Assembly (NCBI RefSeq): GCF_031143425.1
Contig: NC_090446.1
Coordinates: 656,415,717 to 656,479,716 of the forward strand
Reading direction: 5' to 3'
Length of the DNA stretch: 64,000 nucleotides
DNA from: Pleurodeles waltl
Lineage: Eukaryota; Chordata; Amphibia; Caudata; Salamandridae
The translations under genes and the position numbers were made by a program. Below are positions 33,455 to 45,439 of this stretch, in pieces. The notes under the pieces are model-generated. The model was not told where the DNA came from and made no database searches. It saw only the letters and a list, made by a program, of their open reading frames with translations. The stretch's first letter is position 1, and each line of letters begins with the position of its first letter.

Positions 33455-33870
33455 ACTTGCGGTCACCAGTAAGTAGCTATAGTTAGGACCATATTTCCAC
33501 ATGAAAAGTGTTTATTGACTTGCCAATATCTTTGATACCGTTTGACGAATCTTCACAACATTGTCTCAAAAAAGTGTTGCAGTGATTCTTGTTGTGTGTG
33601 GAAAGTTTTGGGTTATCTATCAAGTGGAGGTTGAAAAAAAGGGGTCTCAATGAAGGTTGCATTTCCCATGTTAATTTCCGTAAGATTCTTTAGACACGAT
33701 TACAGGCCGAACCATAGGACGGAATTACACCAAATTTGGCAGAAAGCTAGCTGTTGGTACGCAGATTACACCTCCGCTTACTTGATGTGAATCTGTTCAT
33801 TAGCTTTTGAGCAATTTAGGGAAATTCTAATTTGTATATCTCTGGCTGTAAAGTCTTCACGGACAAAGAT
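33455..33870 (+). repeat. Interspersed repeat, copy inverted relative to 37965-38275
   Basis: AAGTGTTTATTGACTTGCC, CCGTTTGACGAATCTTCAC and CCAAATTTGGCAGAAAGCTA match the reverse complement of 37965-38275 (AAGTGTTTTTTATTTTGCG, TTTTGATGAATCTTCACG, AAATTTGGCAGAAAGGTAG). Both copies have a TA microsatellite at the same end. No coding domain is visible, so family unknown. Confidence 0.7.
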
Positions 33871-34194
33871 GAGCTCATGCAAGGAAATGCACAGCTCTGA
33901 TTGGCTCCCAACACTTCAAACCAGGAAGGGTTGGCAGGCATCTTGGGACTCCACTTCAGCTGAGTCCCTGAAAAAACAGAAACAATTAAATAAAAGGGAC
34001 CAGGGTAGAAACACCCTGACCCCTTAGCACTGGTTGGGGGGTCCTAGTGGGACAGATCAAAAAAAGTATTTAAAACTATTTTTTTGCTGCAATTTCACGA
34101 TATTCGCAAATTTGCTGCAAAAAAAAAACAAAAAACAAGGAAGGACTTCCCTGCTTGTTTTTTTATAGGCCCCTGATGCACCAGATCCCGAAGG

Positions 34195-34960
34195 CCTTCT
34201 GCACCCCACAGATCCTGGGGACCACCACCTCTGCATGGCTATCATTTATAAATATGCAGGGGGGGCAGCAGTCCCCCCGCTGCCCGGGGACTGCCACCTC
34301 CTCAGGGCTTTCCTTTATGAACATGCAGGGGGCCCTGCGGCCCTCCACTGCCCTGGAAACTGCCACCTACCCAGGGATTTCTTTTAAAATATGCGGAGTG
34401 GCTCATGCCCCCCCACTGCCCCGGGGATCACCACCTCCCAGGGCAAAGCTTGAAAACATGAAGGGGTCCTTTTGGGACCCCTGCTGCCCTGGGGACCGCC
34501 ACCTCACCATGGCTTTCTTTTAAATTATGTGTGAGGGCTTGCGGCCCACCGCTGCCCTGTGGACCGCCACCTCCCTAGGGTTTTCATATAAAATATGCAG
34601 GAGGGCCTCATGCTCTCCCATGGTCCATGGACCACCACCCCTCAGGCTTTCCTTTGAACATATGCTGAGGGCCCGTGGCCCCCCGCTGCCCTCAGGACCG
34701 CCACCTCCCCAGGGCTTTCATTTTAATATATGTGGTGGGGGTCTGTGGCTCCCTGCTGCCCGGGGGACCACCACTTCCTGGGGCAAATATAAAAAAAAAG
34801 AAAGAGGGTTCCTTTGGGACCCCCAAGCATTTGGGACAGCCACCCCAGGGCTATTCTCATTGGAGGGGGCTATGCAGCCCCCCTTGTGGAGCCTCTGATG
34901 GCCCTGGGGACCGCCACCCCCCAGGGCCAGCTCCTGCTATATCCTGGGGTGCCCACCCCG
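34195..34960. repeat. 68-69 bp minisatellite, about 11 copies
   Basis: Units contain CTGCCCGGGGACCGCCACCTCC, an AGGGCTTTCTTTTAAAATATG half and a GGGGGCCTGCGGCCC half. Measured spacings between CCACCTC motifs are 68-69 bp. One variant unit has an expanded A-rich part near 34790. Confidence 0.85.
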
Positions 34961-36904
34961 GGATATAGCTGTTTGTTGTGGCTTGGCTGCAGCTCTGCAG
35001 CTGCAGTCAAACACAGAAAACACTCTGCTGTTTGACAGCGGGACCTTTAAAACAGGTCCTGTAGTCAAAAAGTGGAGCTTTCATCTCTGTCCCCTGCACG
35101 CGTGTCAAAGCAACTCTGTGCTTGCAGAAGCCGTGTCACTGCAAGGGAAGCCATAATGCTTTCCCTGCAATGCCAGGTAGAGTCATGAATCCCCAAGGTG
35201 CCTCCTGCGTTATCTGTCAGCATCCCCAGGGATTAGCGTTAAATCATATCTCTGTTCTTGGTTAATCCTTCATGCTTCTAAATAAACATAATGTGCTGTG
35301 TTACACAATTGGTTTTTATCAATGCTTGTTTTACCAATGCTTGTTTGCTAATGTGAGCAGGTGTAGACATGTGCTTCTAATTGGGTGTGGTGACTCATCC
35401 ACATGTGGAAACTGAACTGCTTTCCTGATTGGCTATAAATAGCAGAGTGAAGCATACCTCCCTGCTTGGCTTTGTTTTGCTTCCTGATCTCAGCATCTGA
35501 TTTGGCATTCCAGCCCCTGCTGTCATCCTCATATTCAGGACTTTTGAGGCAATTCTTTTCTTTGTTTCTGTACCAGCTGACACCAGGCATTCCTCCAGCA
35601 CTCCAGAAAAGACAGCAGCTAAGTGAGCAGTATTCTCCAGGGAGTTTGTTCTTTGAGCGCTGCGCTTTCCTAGAACAGCTGGTGTATTTCAGACCTTGTA
35701 TTTTGGCAGAGTGCAAATGCATTTCTGAACATTCTACATTATTATTGTAGTTACTTGCCTAAATGTGCTTCAGGAAATCTGCTTGAGCTCAAGTACTACA
35801 AAAAGCATTTACGTGACTTTTCTTTCTCTAATAGCATAACTCTTGGATATAAATTGTGCCATTAATGCCTGTGATTCAGGTTTGAGGAATTTGCTTTTGA
35901 AGGGTTTTTCACACACCCAGTGAAACCAAACCAAACTGTGCCACCCTAACTGTTTAAACATGGAGTGGACATTTGTATTTCTTAGATTGTTTTTGTTCCT
36001 TTTAGTTTAACCCTAAGCATGCAGGAAAGTTATATGTGATATAGTTAATGTCCTTGTTTATCTTTCTTGTGCATGATAAGTGCAACCACAGTTCTAATTG
36101 TAGTGTGCAATAGTGAATCTCTGTGAAGCCAGCCCTAGTGTTGCAGTACTTACTGTTACGGTACTCAGTTTGGGTTTTTGATAATACAGTGTTAGTAATT
36201 GTGCCAACAGTTATTATTATCCAAAAAAAGTGCTGGAGGATCCCGGTGTTCTTCTACCACTCACTTACCCATATCAGAAAGAGAGATTCAGTTTCAAGAA
36301 AGTTGAGTGCACTAACTCTACTATCACTCTGTCAACAACGACCTGCCCCCCCCGAAGATACAGGGTGCCTGGCTGGACAGGCAAGACATGGCAGTGTTTT
36401 TTCTCTTCCACTCCCCCTTTCCTTTTGGGACAACTGCTGGGGTTTCTGTGTCCACCAGGAAGTGCCGAGAGGTGTTCCATGAAGTCGGGGGGCATACCAT
36501 CGCCCCTGCAGACATCCTGCTTTTCAGGTGAGTGTCCCCGTCTCGACAGGTAGCCCGAAAGGGCATTTCATTGGTAAAAAAATGAAAAATAAAGAAAGAA
36601 AAAAATATGTAGGGACCTCAGGGGAGACCTTGAAGGCTCCCTCAGGGTCCCAGAAAGCCCATAAAGGACTAACAAAATAATAATAATAAAAGAAAACCCA
36701 TGTAGCTCAGTGTGACGGTGTCCAGCTGGACTCATTACCATTTTTTAAAATGAAAAATAAATAAATTATATTAAAAAAAATATATATAATTTTTTTTATT
36801 TCACATTTGGTAGAAATATGTCATTCTAAATATATCAGACATCAAAGGCTAAATAACTCTATCCCTCTCCCTCTCATTTTCTTTCTCTCTCTCTGTCTCT
36901 CTTT
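34961..36904. other. Unassigned sequence
   Basis: Mixed composition, with an A-rich tract near 36570-36600 and an AT run near 36765-36800. No exon or repeat family recognised. Confidence 0.4.
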
Positions 36905-37255
36905 CAATCAATTTTCCCACTCACACACCTACTCAGACACTTACGCACCCACTCACATACCCATTCAGACACTCATGCACCCACTTCCAGACCCATTCAA
37001 ACCTTGATGCACTCATTAACAGCCTCAGTCAGACCCTCAAGCACACAGACCCACTCACACAGTTACACACACACTCACACACCCACTCAGACCATCACAC
37101 TCCCACTCACACACCCACCAACACCCTGATGCACCCACTCACAAACTTGCACACGTACTGACGCACCCACTAAAACTCTGATGTATGCACTCTCACACAA
37201 AAACAGACACTCTGACAACCACTCCTACCCCAATACAGCCTCTCACACCTATTCT
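36905..37255. repeat. CACTCACACACCC low-complexity array
   Basis: Repeating words of the form ACCCACTCACACACCCA and ACTCAGACAC with an irregular period of roughly 20 bp. Confidence 0.85.
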
Positions 37256-37489
37256 CATATCCAGAGAGGCTGCAGACAACTTCTGCTGTGCATGCTCAAA
37301 GGGCTGTGCACAGCATTGGGTTGGGTGATTAGAGGGGTTAGCTGCAGAGACTGGCTACAGGCCTGCCCTTGTTGCAAACTCCTACTGCACACAGGAGAAG
37401 GCCTTGCACTGTCCAAGTTTGGGTGCTTATAAGGGGTTGGCCTCAGCCGTGTACAGCCGAAGGCCATGCACGGCAGTGGTTAGATTCAC

Positions 37490-37846
37490 GTATAGCAATT
37501 AAAATTACTGTACCAAAAATCCATGGAAATTCACTGAAAAAAAGGTTACAGGTATGCTATAGTTAGGTTTGGAATTTACTCACACAAAACCATAGAACTT
37601 CAGCAGTTATAGTTAGAGTTCTTTCAAGTAACTAAAACGTGTGCCCTAATGTAACTATAACACTCTTCTTTGCCATGCACAGCTAATTAATTCACATATT
37701 ATATCATTGATGTCATATTCTATGCCATCTTTCATATTCTCATTGTGAACATTTGCAATAACATTATTGATGAGACAACTGTGCATGGTGAAGGCGTGTG
37801 TTATAGATACCTTAGGACATGAGTTTTAGTTACTTTAGGGGTCAGG
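37490..37846. repeat. Foldback repeat
   Basis: The left arm (AGTAACTAAAAC at 37627, then CTATAACACTC and CCATGCACAG) is mirrored by the right arm (CTGTGCATGG, GTGTGTTATAG, then GTTTTAGTTACT ending at 37834), with about 95 bp between. The flank 37490-37625 (TTCACTGAAAAAAAGGTTACAGG, CAGCAGTTATAGTTAGAG) has a reverse-complement copy at 39120-39245. It is a non-autonomous element of unknown superfamily. Confidence 0.65.
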
Positions 37847-37964
37847 GTGCCTCCTTTTCTATATTTTTAAGGCAAAGACCTATATGGCTGACAACTCTTC
37901 CTTGTAGCAGTGTTGCCCGCCACTCAGCTCTCAGCACAAGATCAGGAGGGTTCACAAATCCTTT

Positions 37965-38275
37965 GCATCCCTATATATACAAATTTTAAATTCCTTTAAT
38001 TTCTCTAAAATTACTGAACAGATTTATACCAAATAACAAAAAGGCCTCTTTCTGGACAAAGAGCTACCTTTCTGCCAAATTTTGAGTAATTACATCTAGT
38101 GGTTTCGGTACTATCGCTGTTCAAAATCCCTATGGAAAAATGAAGTGATGCCCTTTGTTTTTGGAAAATTTCGTGAAGATTCATCAAAAGGTGCCAAAGT
38201 TATTCGCAAAATAAAAAACACTTTTTCTATAGAAGCTAGGCCCTAACTAACTACTGTTGCCTGCCACTAGGTTAT
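37965..38275 (-). repeat. Interspersed repeat, partner of 33455-33870
   Basis: Reverse-complement match to 33455-33870, ending at a TA/TG microsatellite as that copy does. The AGAAGCTAGGCCCTAACTAAC string is shared with ATAGTTAGGACC there. Confidence 0.65.
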
Positions 38276-38292
38276 TATATATATATATATTA

Positions 38293-38328
<36 letters not shown>

Positions 38329-38329
38329 T
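38275..38329. repeat. (TA)n(TG)n microsatellite
   Basis: Alternating TA followed by nine TG units. Confidence 0.95.
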
Positions 38330-39982
38330 AGTTTGAGAATCCAGGCTTTTTGTAGATGCCCGTCCACTTTTTGTCCCAGTTTTAGCAGCTTAATACTGTT
38401 GGTTTTTAACTGTAAGTGTGCTGAAGCCTGCTAACCAGACCTCAGCACCAGAAGTCTTTCCCTATACCCACGGCAGCTCCTCTGCAATGTTGAATGAGCA
38501 TCTCCCCACTGCTCAGAGCCAGCAGCTGAAAAATAAAACCATATTTTATTTCCAGAGCCACAGGACATGGTGGCAAAATTCCAACTGTTGATTCCTGGTC
38601 CTGGCCCCCAAAGACCTCTACATCCATAATGTAGAGCATGGGTCCACCCCCAAGTACCCGTTTGTCATGTCGTGCAACTGGTCAACAGCCGCAGACCCGT
38701 CAGCACCAAGGATAGCCAAAGCACCTATGCACCTGGACTCCCTGGGCAAGTCAATAAGAAACTGGCTATTGAATCTTGGTCTAGGTCCCCACAGAACCTT
38801 AAATCCAGGTGGGTTCTCTGAAACTCACCCTGCAAGTGCCCGAGTGCACACTTTGATTTTCCCCATTGACTTCAATGGTAACTGTTTGACTGCAAGAAAT
38901 ACAGTATTTCCAAAGCTTCAAAATGTCATAACTCCTGTTATATGTAAGATAAAAAGTTTGCTGTGGTGTCTAAATGTACATACAAATAGGCTTTATTTTT
39001 CTAAATTGGAGTGTGATTTCTTTCGAGTTGTGTCAATTACTTATTGTCCATGTTGGTATTGTGAAATGCTTTACACATGTCCCTCTAAGTGACCTCACTA
39101 CTCTTTGCCACACTACCAGGACCGAGATATATTTGAAATAACTCCAACTATAACTGCTGAATTTCTCTGTTTTTCTACGAGTAAATTCAGATTCAAACTA
39201 TAACGACCCTGTTACCTTTAGTTTTTTCAGTGAATATATTTATGTACATATAAATGTGTGTGTGTGTGAGAACAGTAACAGTGTTGTAAAAATAGTACAT
39301 TTACAGTTTTGGACCTGGTGTTCATGGCCTGCAGGACTAGAGGGAGAAAAGTGGTGTTGGAGTCCCGAAGGTCAAACCAGAAGTAACAGCTTCTACTCCA
39401 GTTGGCCCCTGAAAGGCATTCAAGCTGGTTCTGAGGTTCGATTGACATGATGCAAACAGACGGTGACTCTTTTCACTGAAGGGGTATCCACACAAAGCTA
39501 AGACTAAAACCTGGTCACAAGAAAATACAATAAAATACACGGCAAACCTTAATATGGCATCTTGTCTCTTACAATGTTGTTGTTGACAACTATGTATTCT
39601 GCACAATCCCATTATCCTAAAAAAGATATGAGTGCGACCTTCATTTCCTGCAAATATCCAGGTTCAACATCTGAGCTCTGGCATGTAATACGGTAGATAT
39701 TATATTGACTTCTGATGCATCATCACAAAATGAATGATCTCTTTGTGCTTTGACAGTTAAGCATGTTGCTGTCTACTTCCTATGGTATTAAACTCCCTTA
39801 ATTTTTCATCTTAACCTCCTACTCAGGTTAATAATTGTAATAAATGTTTGTTATGGAGTTTGAAGAATCAGATACTTTGTCACAAACCTGGCAGGTGGCT
39901 TGTCTGCCGTACTACAAGTGCATTATAGCCTGCTGTACTTATTATACGGCATAAGGCATATGCCTCTTATTTTGACCGAGCA
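38330..39982. other. Unassigned sequence with one repeat fragment
   Basis: At 39120-39245 lies a reverse-complement copy of 37490-37620. No gene recognised elsewhere. Frames are short. Confidence 0.4.
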
Positions 39983-40138
39983 CATCCTGTCAGCCAAACT
40001 GTATATAACATTCTTAGGCCCATATTTTAAAGAAAATGATGGAGCACAACGCTGCGGCAAAACTGGAAGCACCGTGCTCCATCATTTTCTTTAAAATATG
40101 GGCCTAAGAGCGTTATATTGAGTTTGGCTGACAGGATG
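39983..40138. repeat. Near-perfect 65-bp foldback hairpin
   Basis: The left arm 39983-40047 (CATCCTGTCAGCCAAACT... GATGGAGCAC) is complementary to the right arm 40074-40138 with only a few mismatches. The loop is 26 nt. The arms include the MITE end motif TTAGGCCCATATTTTAAAG, so the hairpin crosses the left boundary of the MITE and includes flanking sequence. Confidence 0.85.
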
Positions 40139-40572
40139 CAGCACTCACATGCAAGAAATGCTGAAGGGACACCTTCACACATATAAACGATCATGTCTGA
40201 CATTTAGCTCTTTCTATGTATGCTGCACAATGCAGCACATATAAAAAAAGAAAAAACAAGGAGGAATAAAAGTATTACTCCTTGTTGCCCCTTGGTAGAT
40301 TTTGGCGCTGCCTCAGGTTTACAAAATCTCGTAAATCTGAGGCAGTGTCAAAATGCAATGGGTGTTGCTGTGGCACTCCCACAGCAACACCCATTGCACG
40401 CCCTTTCCATGCAAAGTGCTGCATGTGAAGGGGCCGTAGTTACAAGGTAGCATTAAGCCACAAAATGTGGCTTAACGCCACCGTGTAAATACAGCGCAGG
40501 TCATAGCGCCACCAGAGCTTCACTTAAAGTGACACTCCGGTGGCACTAGGGGCTCCTAAATATGACCCTTAA
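40016..40572. repeat. Hairpin-rich MITE-like repeat, copy E
   Basis: Carries the family blocks in order: hairpin start, CATGCAAGAAATGCTGAAGG, TGCAGCACATATAA, a CCTCAGGTTTAC/GTAAATCTGAGG palindrome, CAATGGGTGTTGCTGTGG with its complement, GCCACAAAATGTGGC, a GTGTAAATACAGCGC block and the end GGCTCCTAAATATGACCC. The end is roughly an inverted form of its start, as for terminal inverted repeats. Confidence 0.65.
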
Positions 40573-40759
40573 TGTTTTAATATTATCAAGAGTACACAGG
40601 TGAGAACTGGCCAGCCTATCAAAATTCTTTCTTCGAATGTTATATCTATAATAGTCCAGATTGGGAAGCATTCAATGGTTTCCAGTTCCCTGTCCCTCCA
40701 GACTCTCTTTTTTGCAGCTCATATTTTTTACCTTTTTGTCAAAAGTAAAGTATGCAACA

Positions 40760-43047
40760 AGTAATTAATCTCAGCCACTGGAATTGCCCACACCCCAGTC
40801 CAACATTATTCTGCACAAAATGCCACATCAGTTTGGACACAGCCATATGCAAATCAGTCTTGACCCTGCTCCAAGGGAGCAGTCAAGTCCGATTTGTCAG
40901 GCCAGGTCCTCTCTGAACCTGAACACAAGAAACCCAGATCAGTTTTGCCCCACTTAGGGCTTATCACCTCAATATAGCCTGCTTCCAGTGACACACTGTG
41001 CAGAGGACTCGTCTGGGCAAACCCGTCCCACACAGGGCAACACACTAACATATACAAAAAGTGAAGGACGGAACGCTATAAATAACCTCAGCTACTAATA
41101 ATTACTTGAGGCTACATCCCAGTCCATAGTTATATAGTACACTTTTCCACCTCAGTTTGGACCCAGACGTAAGCAAATAAATCTGTCCCTGCTCCAGTCG
41201 GAACAGACCAAACTGTCAGGCCAGGTCATCCTTGGACTGGAACACAAACAACCAAGAACTGGCTTCGGCCTACTTCAGGCTTACTAGCCACATATAGCTT
41301 AGTTTCATTCACATAGTGTGCAAGGGACCCATATGAGACATACCTGTTCCATTCTGGGTGACACACTAATGTATACAAAAAGTAATGGATGGAATTTGTG
41401 AATTGATCATGGCCACAGGCACTTGGGCAGCAACCTTGTCAATCATTATTTTGCACACTATAACACCTTAATTTGAACCCAGCCATATTCAAAACATTCT
41501 TGATTACACTCCAATTGGAACAGTCCAGCCTGAACTGCCAGACAAGGTCCTCCTGGAACCAAAACACAAGCAAGCCAGGACCAGTTTTGCTTTAGTTAAG
41601 GCTCATCAGTTATAGCTTAGTGCCAGTGACACAGTGTGCACTGACCAAGATCGTGACATATCCATCCCACTAAGGGTGACATACTAAAGTGTACAAAAAG
41701 TAATGGATAGAATGCTTGAATTAATATCTGCCACTGGTAATTACTCAAATCTGCATGCCAGTTCCTCATTATTTTGCACACCATGCCACCTGAGTTTGGA
41801 CCCAGCCACATGCAAATCAGTCTTGACCCTGAAACAATGGGGACACTTCAGTCCGAACTGCCAGACAGTGTGCCCTGAATTGGAACACAAGTAACCCAGG
41901 ATCAGTTTCACCCTAGTTAGGGCTCATCAGACAGCTAGGTTCCAGTGACAAAGTGCGCACTGGAAGCAAGACTGGGCATATTCATCCGACTTAAGGCAGC
42001 ACACTTAAATGTACAAAAAGTGATAGATGGAATGCTTGAATGACTCTCTGCAAGTGATAATTACTCATGGCAGCATTCAAGTCATTTGCTATTTTGCACA
42101 CCATGCCACCTTAGTTTGGACCCGGCCACATGCAAATCAGTCTTGACCATGCCCCAATGGGAAAAGTCGAGCCTAAACTGCCAGGCCAGGTTCTATCCGA
42201 ACTGAAACACAAACAAATAGGAGTGGTTTCACACTAGTTAGAGCTCATCGAGCAGGTATAGACTGCTTCCAGTGATGCACTGTGCACAGGATCCACGTCT
42301 GTGCCTTCCAGTCCCACTTAGGGCAACACACTAAAAGTATGCAAAAAATGGAATACTAGAATTAATCTCAGCTACTGGTAACTACTCGGGCTGCATCTCA
42401 TTCCACTGTTATTTTGCACTCCTTGCCACCTCAGTTTTTATCCAGCCATATGCTAATCAGTTTTGACCCTGCTCCAGTGGGAAAAGTCCAGTCTGACCTG
42501 TCAAACCAGGTCATCCCTGAAGAAGAACATACAAAACCAAGGGTATGTTTTCCCTTAGTTAAGGATCATCAGCCAGGTATAATCTGATTCCAATGACAAG
42601 TTGTGCACGGGACCCACGCCTGGGCATACCCGTCCCATTTAGGGCAACACACTAAAATATACAAAAGGTGAAGTATGGAATGTTAGAAATAATCTCAGCA
42701 ACTGGTGATTACTTGAAGCCACATCCCAGTCCATTGTTATTTAGCTCATTTTTCCACCTCAGTTTGGACCCAAACAAATGCAAATCAGTCTTCACCCAAC
42801 TACAGTGGGAACTGTCCAGTCCAGACTGTCAGGCCAGGTCGTCCCTGAGCTGGAACAGAAACAACTAAGGACTGGTTTTGGCCTGGTCAAGGCTTATCGG
42901 CCGCATATAGCTTGGTTCCAATGACACAGTGTGCGAGAGGCCCATATCAGGCATACCCGTCCCACTTGGGGTAACACACTAACGTATACAAAAAGTAATG
43001 GATGGAATTCCTGAAATAATCTTGGCCACTGGTAATTACTTGGGCTG
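40760..43047 (+). repeat. About 320-bp tandem repeat array, direct copies
   Basis: Roughly seven copies. The CAGTTTGGACCCAGCCA block recurs at about 40831, 41155, 41471, 41794, 42114, 42434 and 42762, spacings 316-328 bp. Other shared blocks are ATGCAAATCAGTCTTGACC, CCAGTGACACAGTGTGCA, CATACCCGTCCCACTTAGGG, ACACTAAAGTATACAAAAAG and CAGCCACTGGTAATTACT. Copies are diverged. The eighth copy is split by the gypsy element and completed at 51019. No protein is encoded. Confidence 0.9.
43043..43047. other. Target site duplication, left (GGCTG)
   Basis: GGCTG precedes the 5' LTR and GACTG (51019-51023) follows the 3' LTR: 4 of 5 bases match. The sequence on both sides joins into one repeat unit. Confidence 0.7.
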
Positions 43048-45233
43048 TGTTTGACCTGGCATCCTTGGTGTGGTCTCCGCTGTCTTTTTTGCCTCTGCTT
43101 CCCATCTTTTGACTGTGTGGTGGACTCTGTTTTTGCTGTTTTTGGTACTTTGGGCACTTTACCACTGCTGACCAGTGCTAAAGTGCAAGTGCTCCTTGTG
43201 TAAATTGTATGTGTAATTGGCTTTTCTATGATTGGCATATTTGATTTACTAGTAAGGCCCTAGTAAAGTGCATCAGAGGTGCCCATGGCCTATACATCAA
43301 ATGCTACTCGTGGGCCTGCAGCACTGGTTGTACCGCCCACATGAGTAGCACTGCAAACATGGCTCAGACCTGCCACTGCGGTGTCTGTGTGTGCAGTTTT
43401 AACCTGACAATTTAACCTGGAAAGTGTGCCCACTTTCCAGGCCCAAACCTTCCCTTTTTGTACATATAAGGCACCCCTATGTTGAGCCCTAGGTAGCTTC
43501 ATGGGCAGGTTGCAGTGTATGTTAAAGGAAGGTGGGACATGTAGTGGTGTGTTTTACATGTCCTCACAGTGAAATACTGCCAAATTCGTTTTTCACTTTT
43601 GCAAGGCCTATCTCTCTCACAGGTTAACATGGGGGCTGCCTTTAACTATTTTTTAAGTGAAGTTTCCCTTTGAGACCAAATAGGAAAATGGAGTTTGGGG
43701 TCTCTGAACTCACAATTTAAAACTATACCTTCCACTAAAGTTGTTTTTTGAATTGTCAGTTTGAAAATTCCACCTTCAGAAAGTAGGTGTTTTCTTACTT
43801 AAAACATTCTGTGACTCTCGCTTCTTGGGTATTCCCTGTGTGGATCAGACTGACAGTTGGACTGTTTGTAAATCCCTTCTAGACAGTGACACAAAGGGAG
43901 CTGGGGTGTAGCCTGCATATCCTGATGGGCCATCAGGGCTAGAGTTGAGGGAGGAGTGGTCACTTACACCTGAATGGGCTGTACCTGCCCTCACACAATG
44001 CAGTGTCCAACCTTCTAGTGTGAGTCTGGAGCCAGGCCTGGGCAAGGCAGTATCTTGTGAACTACAGAGAATTTCCTTTGAAGTTTGCCTCCTTCAAAGG
44101 CAGAAAGGGGTAAAAGTAGTGGAACCAAAATCCTAGATTTTCAGATTGCTTCTGGAACCAAGAGGAACCTCTGCCAAGGAGAAAAGACGAAGAGCTGGAA
44201 GAGGAGTACTACCCATTTTCCTGTGACTGTGCTTTGCTGGGTTGGCCTACAGTTGCTGTTTCTGCCTGAAAGAGGACAAAGACTGGACTTCTTGGTGTAT
44301 TCCTGCCTTTGAAGAATCTCCAAGGGCTTGGACTGAGCTTGATTCCATTTGAAGTCCCAGCGCCAATAATGACTTCCTCTGCCAGCACCTGGACACTCTT
44401 CTGAGACTCCTGCCCTGCCAAGTAGTGCCCTATCCAGTCCCAGGGCCCTTGAAAGATGAAGTTGGAAGAACAAGGACTGAAGTCCACACACAGGAAGCCG
44501 TGCAGGGAAAATCTTGACGCACCATCTCGAACGCGGCTGTAAAAACAATGCGCCACCCACCTCGCGGCTCAAATCAGTGCACCACCTGCATCATGGTTGG
44601 GAAATTGACACATCAGCTGCATCGTGGCTAGAGCTACAACACAACACCCAGTTGTAGCTGCTGAAAATGATACATATCCCAGGCATCACGGTTTTCCATC
44701 ACCATGCTGCTGGATTACACATGAATCATCGCTGGGCATCAAAATTAACGTGAACCGGTGTGGACCTGAGGTGGCAGGTTCAGAAAACAATGCACGGCCT
44801 CACTTGTGAGTGAGAAAACGACGCAATGCTGACTTTTTTGACTCATGCACGCCGGGCGTCTTTATTTTTTATGCACACCAGGTACTTTGCCGAACAACAA
44901 CATTTCTATTGTTTTCTATGGAGGAAGAATCTATTATTTGAAAAAATTAATAATTTTACTTGTGTATGTTGGATTGTTTGATTTAGATAAATATTGGTTA
45001 TTTCTCCAAACTGGTGTGGTGTCCATTTTGTAGTGTTTTCACTGTATTACTGTGTGTTTTGGTACAATTACTTTACACACTGCCTTTCAGGTAAGCCTGA
45101 CTGCTTGTGCCAAGCTACCAAGGGGGTGAGCAGGGGTTATCTAGGTGTGTATCTCCATTGCCATGACTAGAGTGAGGGTCCCTGCTTGAGCAGAGTGCAA
45201 ACTGACTATCAACCAGAGACCCCATTTCCAACA
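43048..45233 (+). repeat. 5' LTR of the gypsy element (2186 bp)
   Basis: Begins TGTTTGACC and ends CCAACA. Its last 921 bp align with the 3' LTR copy at 50129-51018, and from about 43900 with the solo LTR at 26665-28034. A TATA-like ACATATAAGG lies near 43463. Open frames inside are spurious. Confidence 0.88.
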
Positions 45234-45439
45234 TTAGTTATCAGCGGTGAGGATAGAACTTGTATTTGTACTTGACATACAGTGATTAAGTGATTTCAGT
45301 GCAGACCATTAAGTGACCATATACTGCTTGTTTTTTCTTTTTGGACTTTTCCTGCATCCATATTTTTGGTGATTTTGAACTTCTCTTGGGAACTCTCTGA
45401 ACTAATTTTGGAACTTTGCATTTTTGAGTACTCACCAAC
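45234..45439 (+). other. Leader between 5' LTR and gag
   Basis: Starts TTAGTTATCAGCGGTGAGG, the place where a primer binding site should lie. I did not match it to a specific tRNA. The rest is an untranslated leader. Confidence 0.4.

Noticed and set aside
35466..35750. Signal-peptide-like frame starting MALFCFLISASDLAF
   Set aside because: The hydrophobic start is suggestive, but the rest is unstructured, there is no downstream exon, and the opposite strand is equally open.
36905..37255. Possible CRISPR-like or telomere-like repeat
   Set aside because: Irregular CACTCACACACCC words without fixed repeats or spacers, in a vertebrate-type genome.
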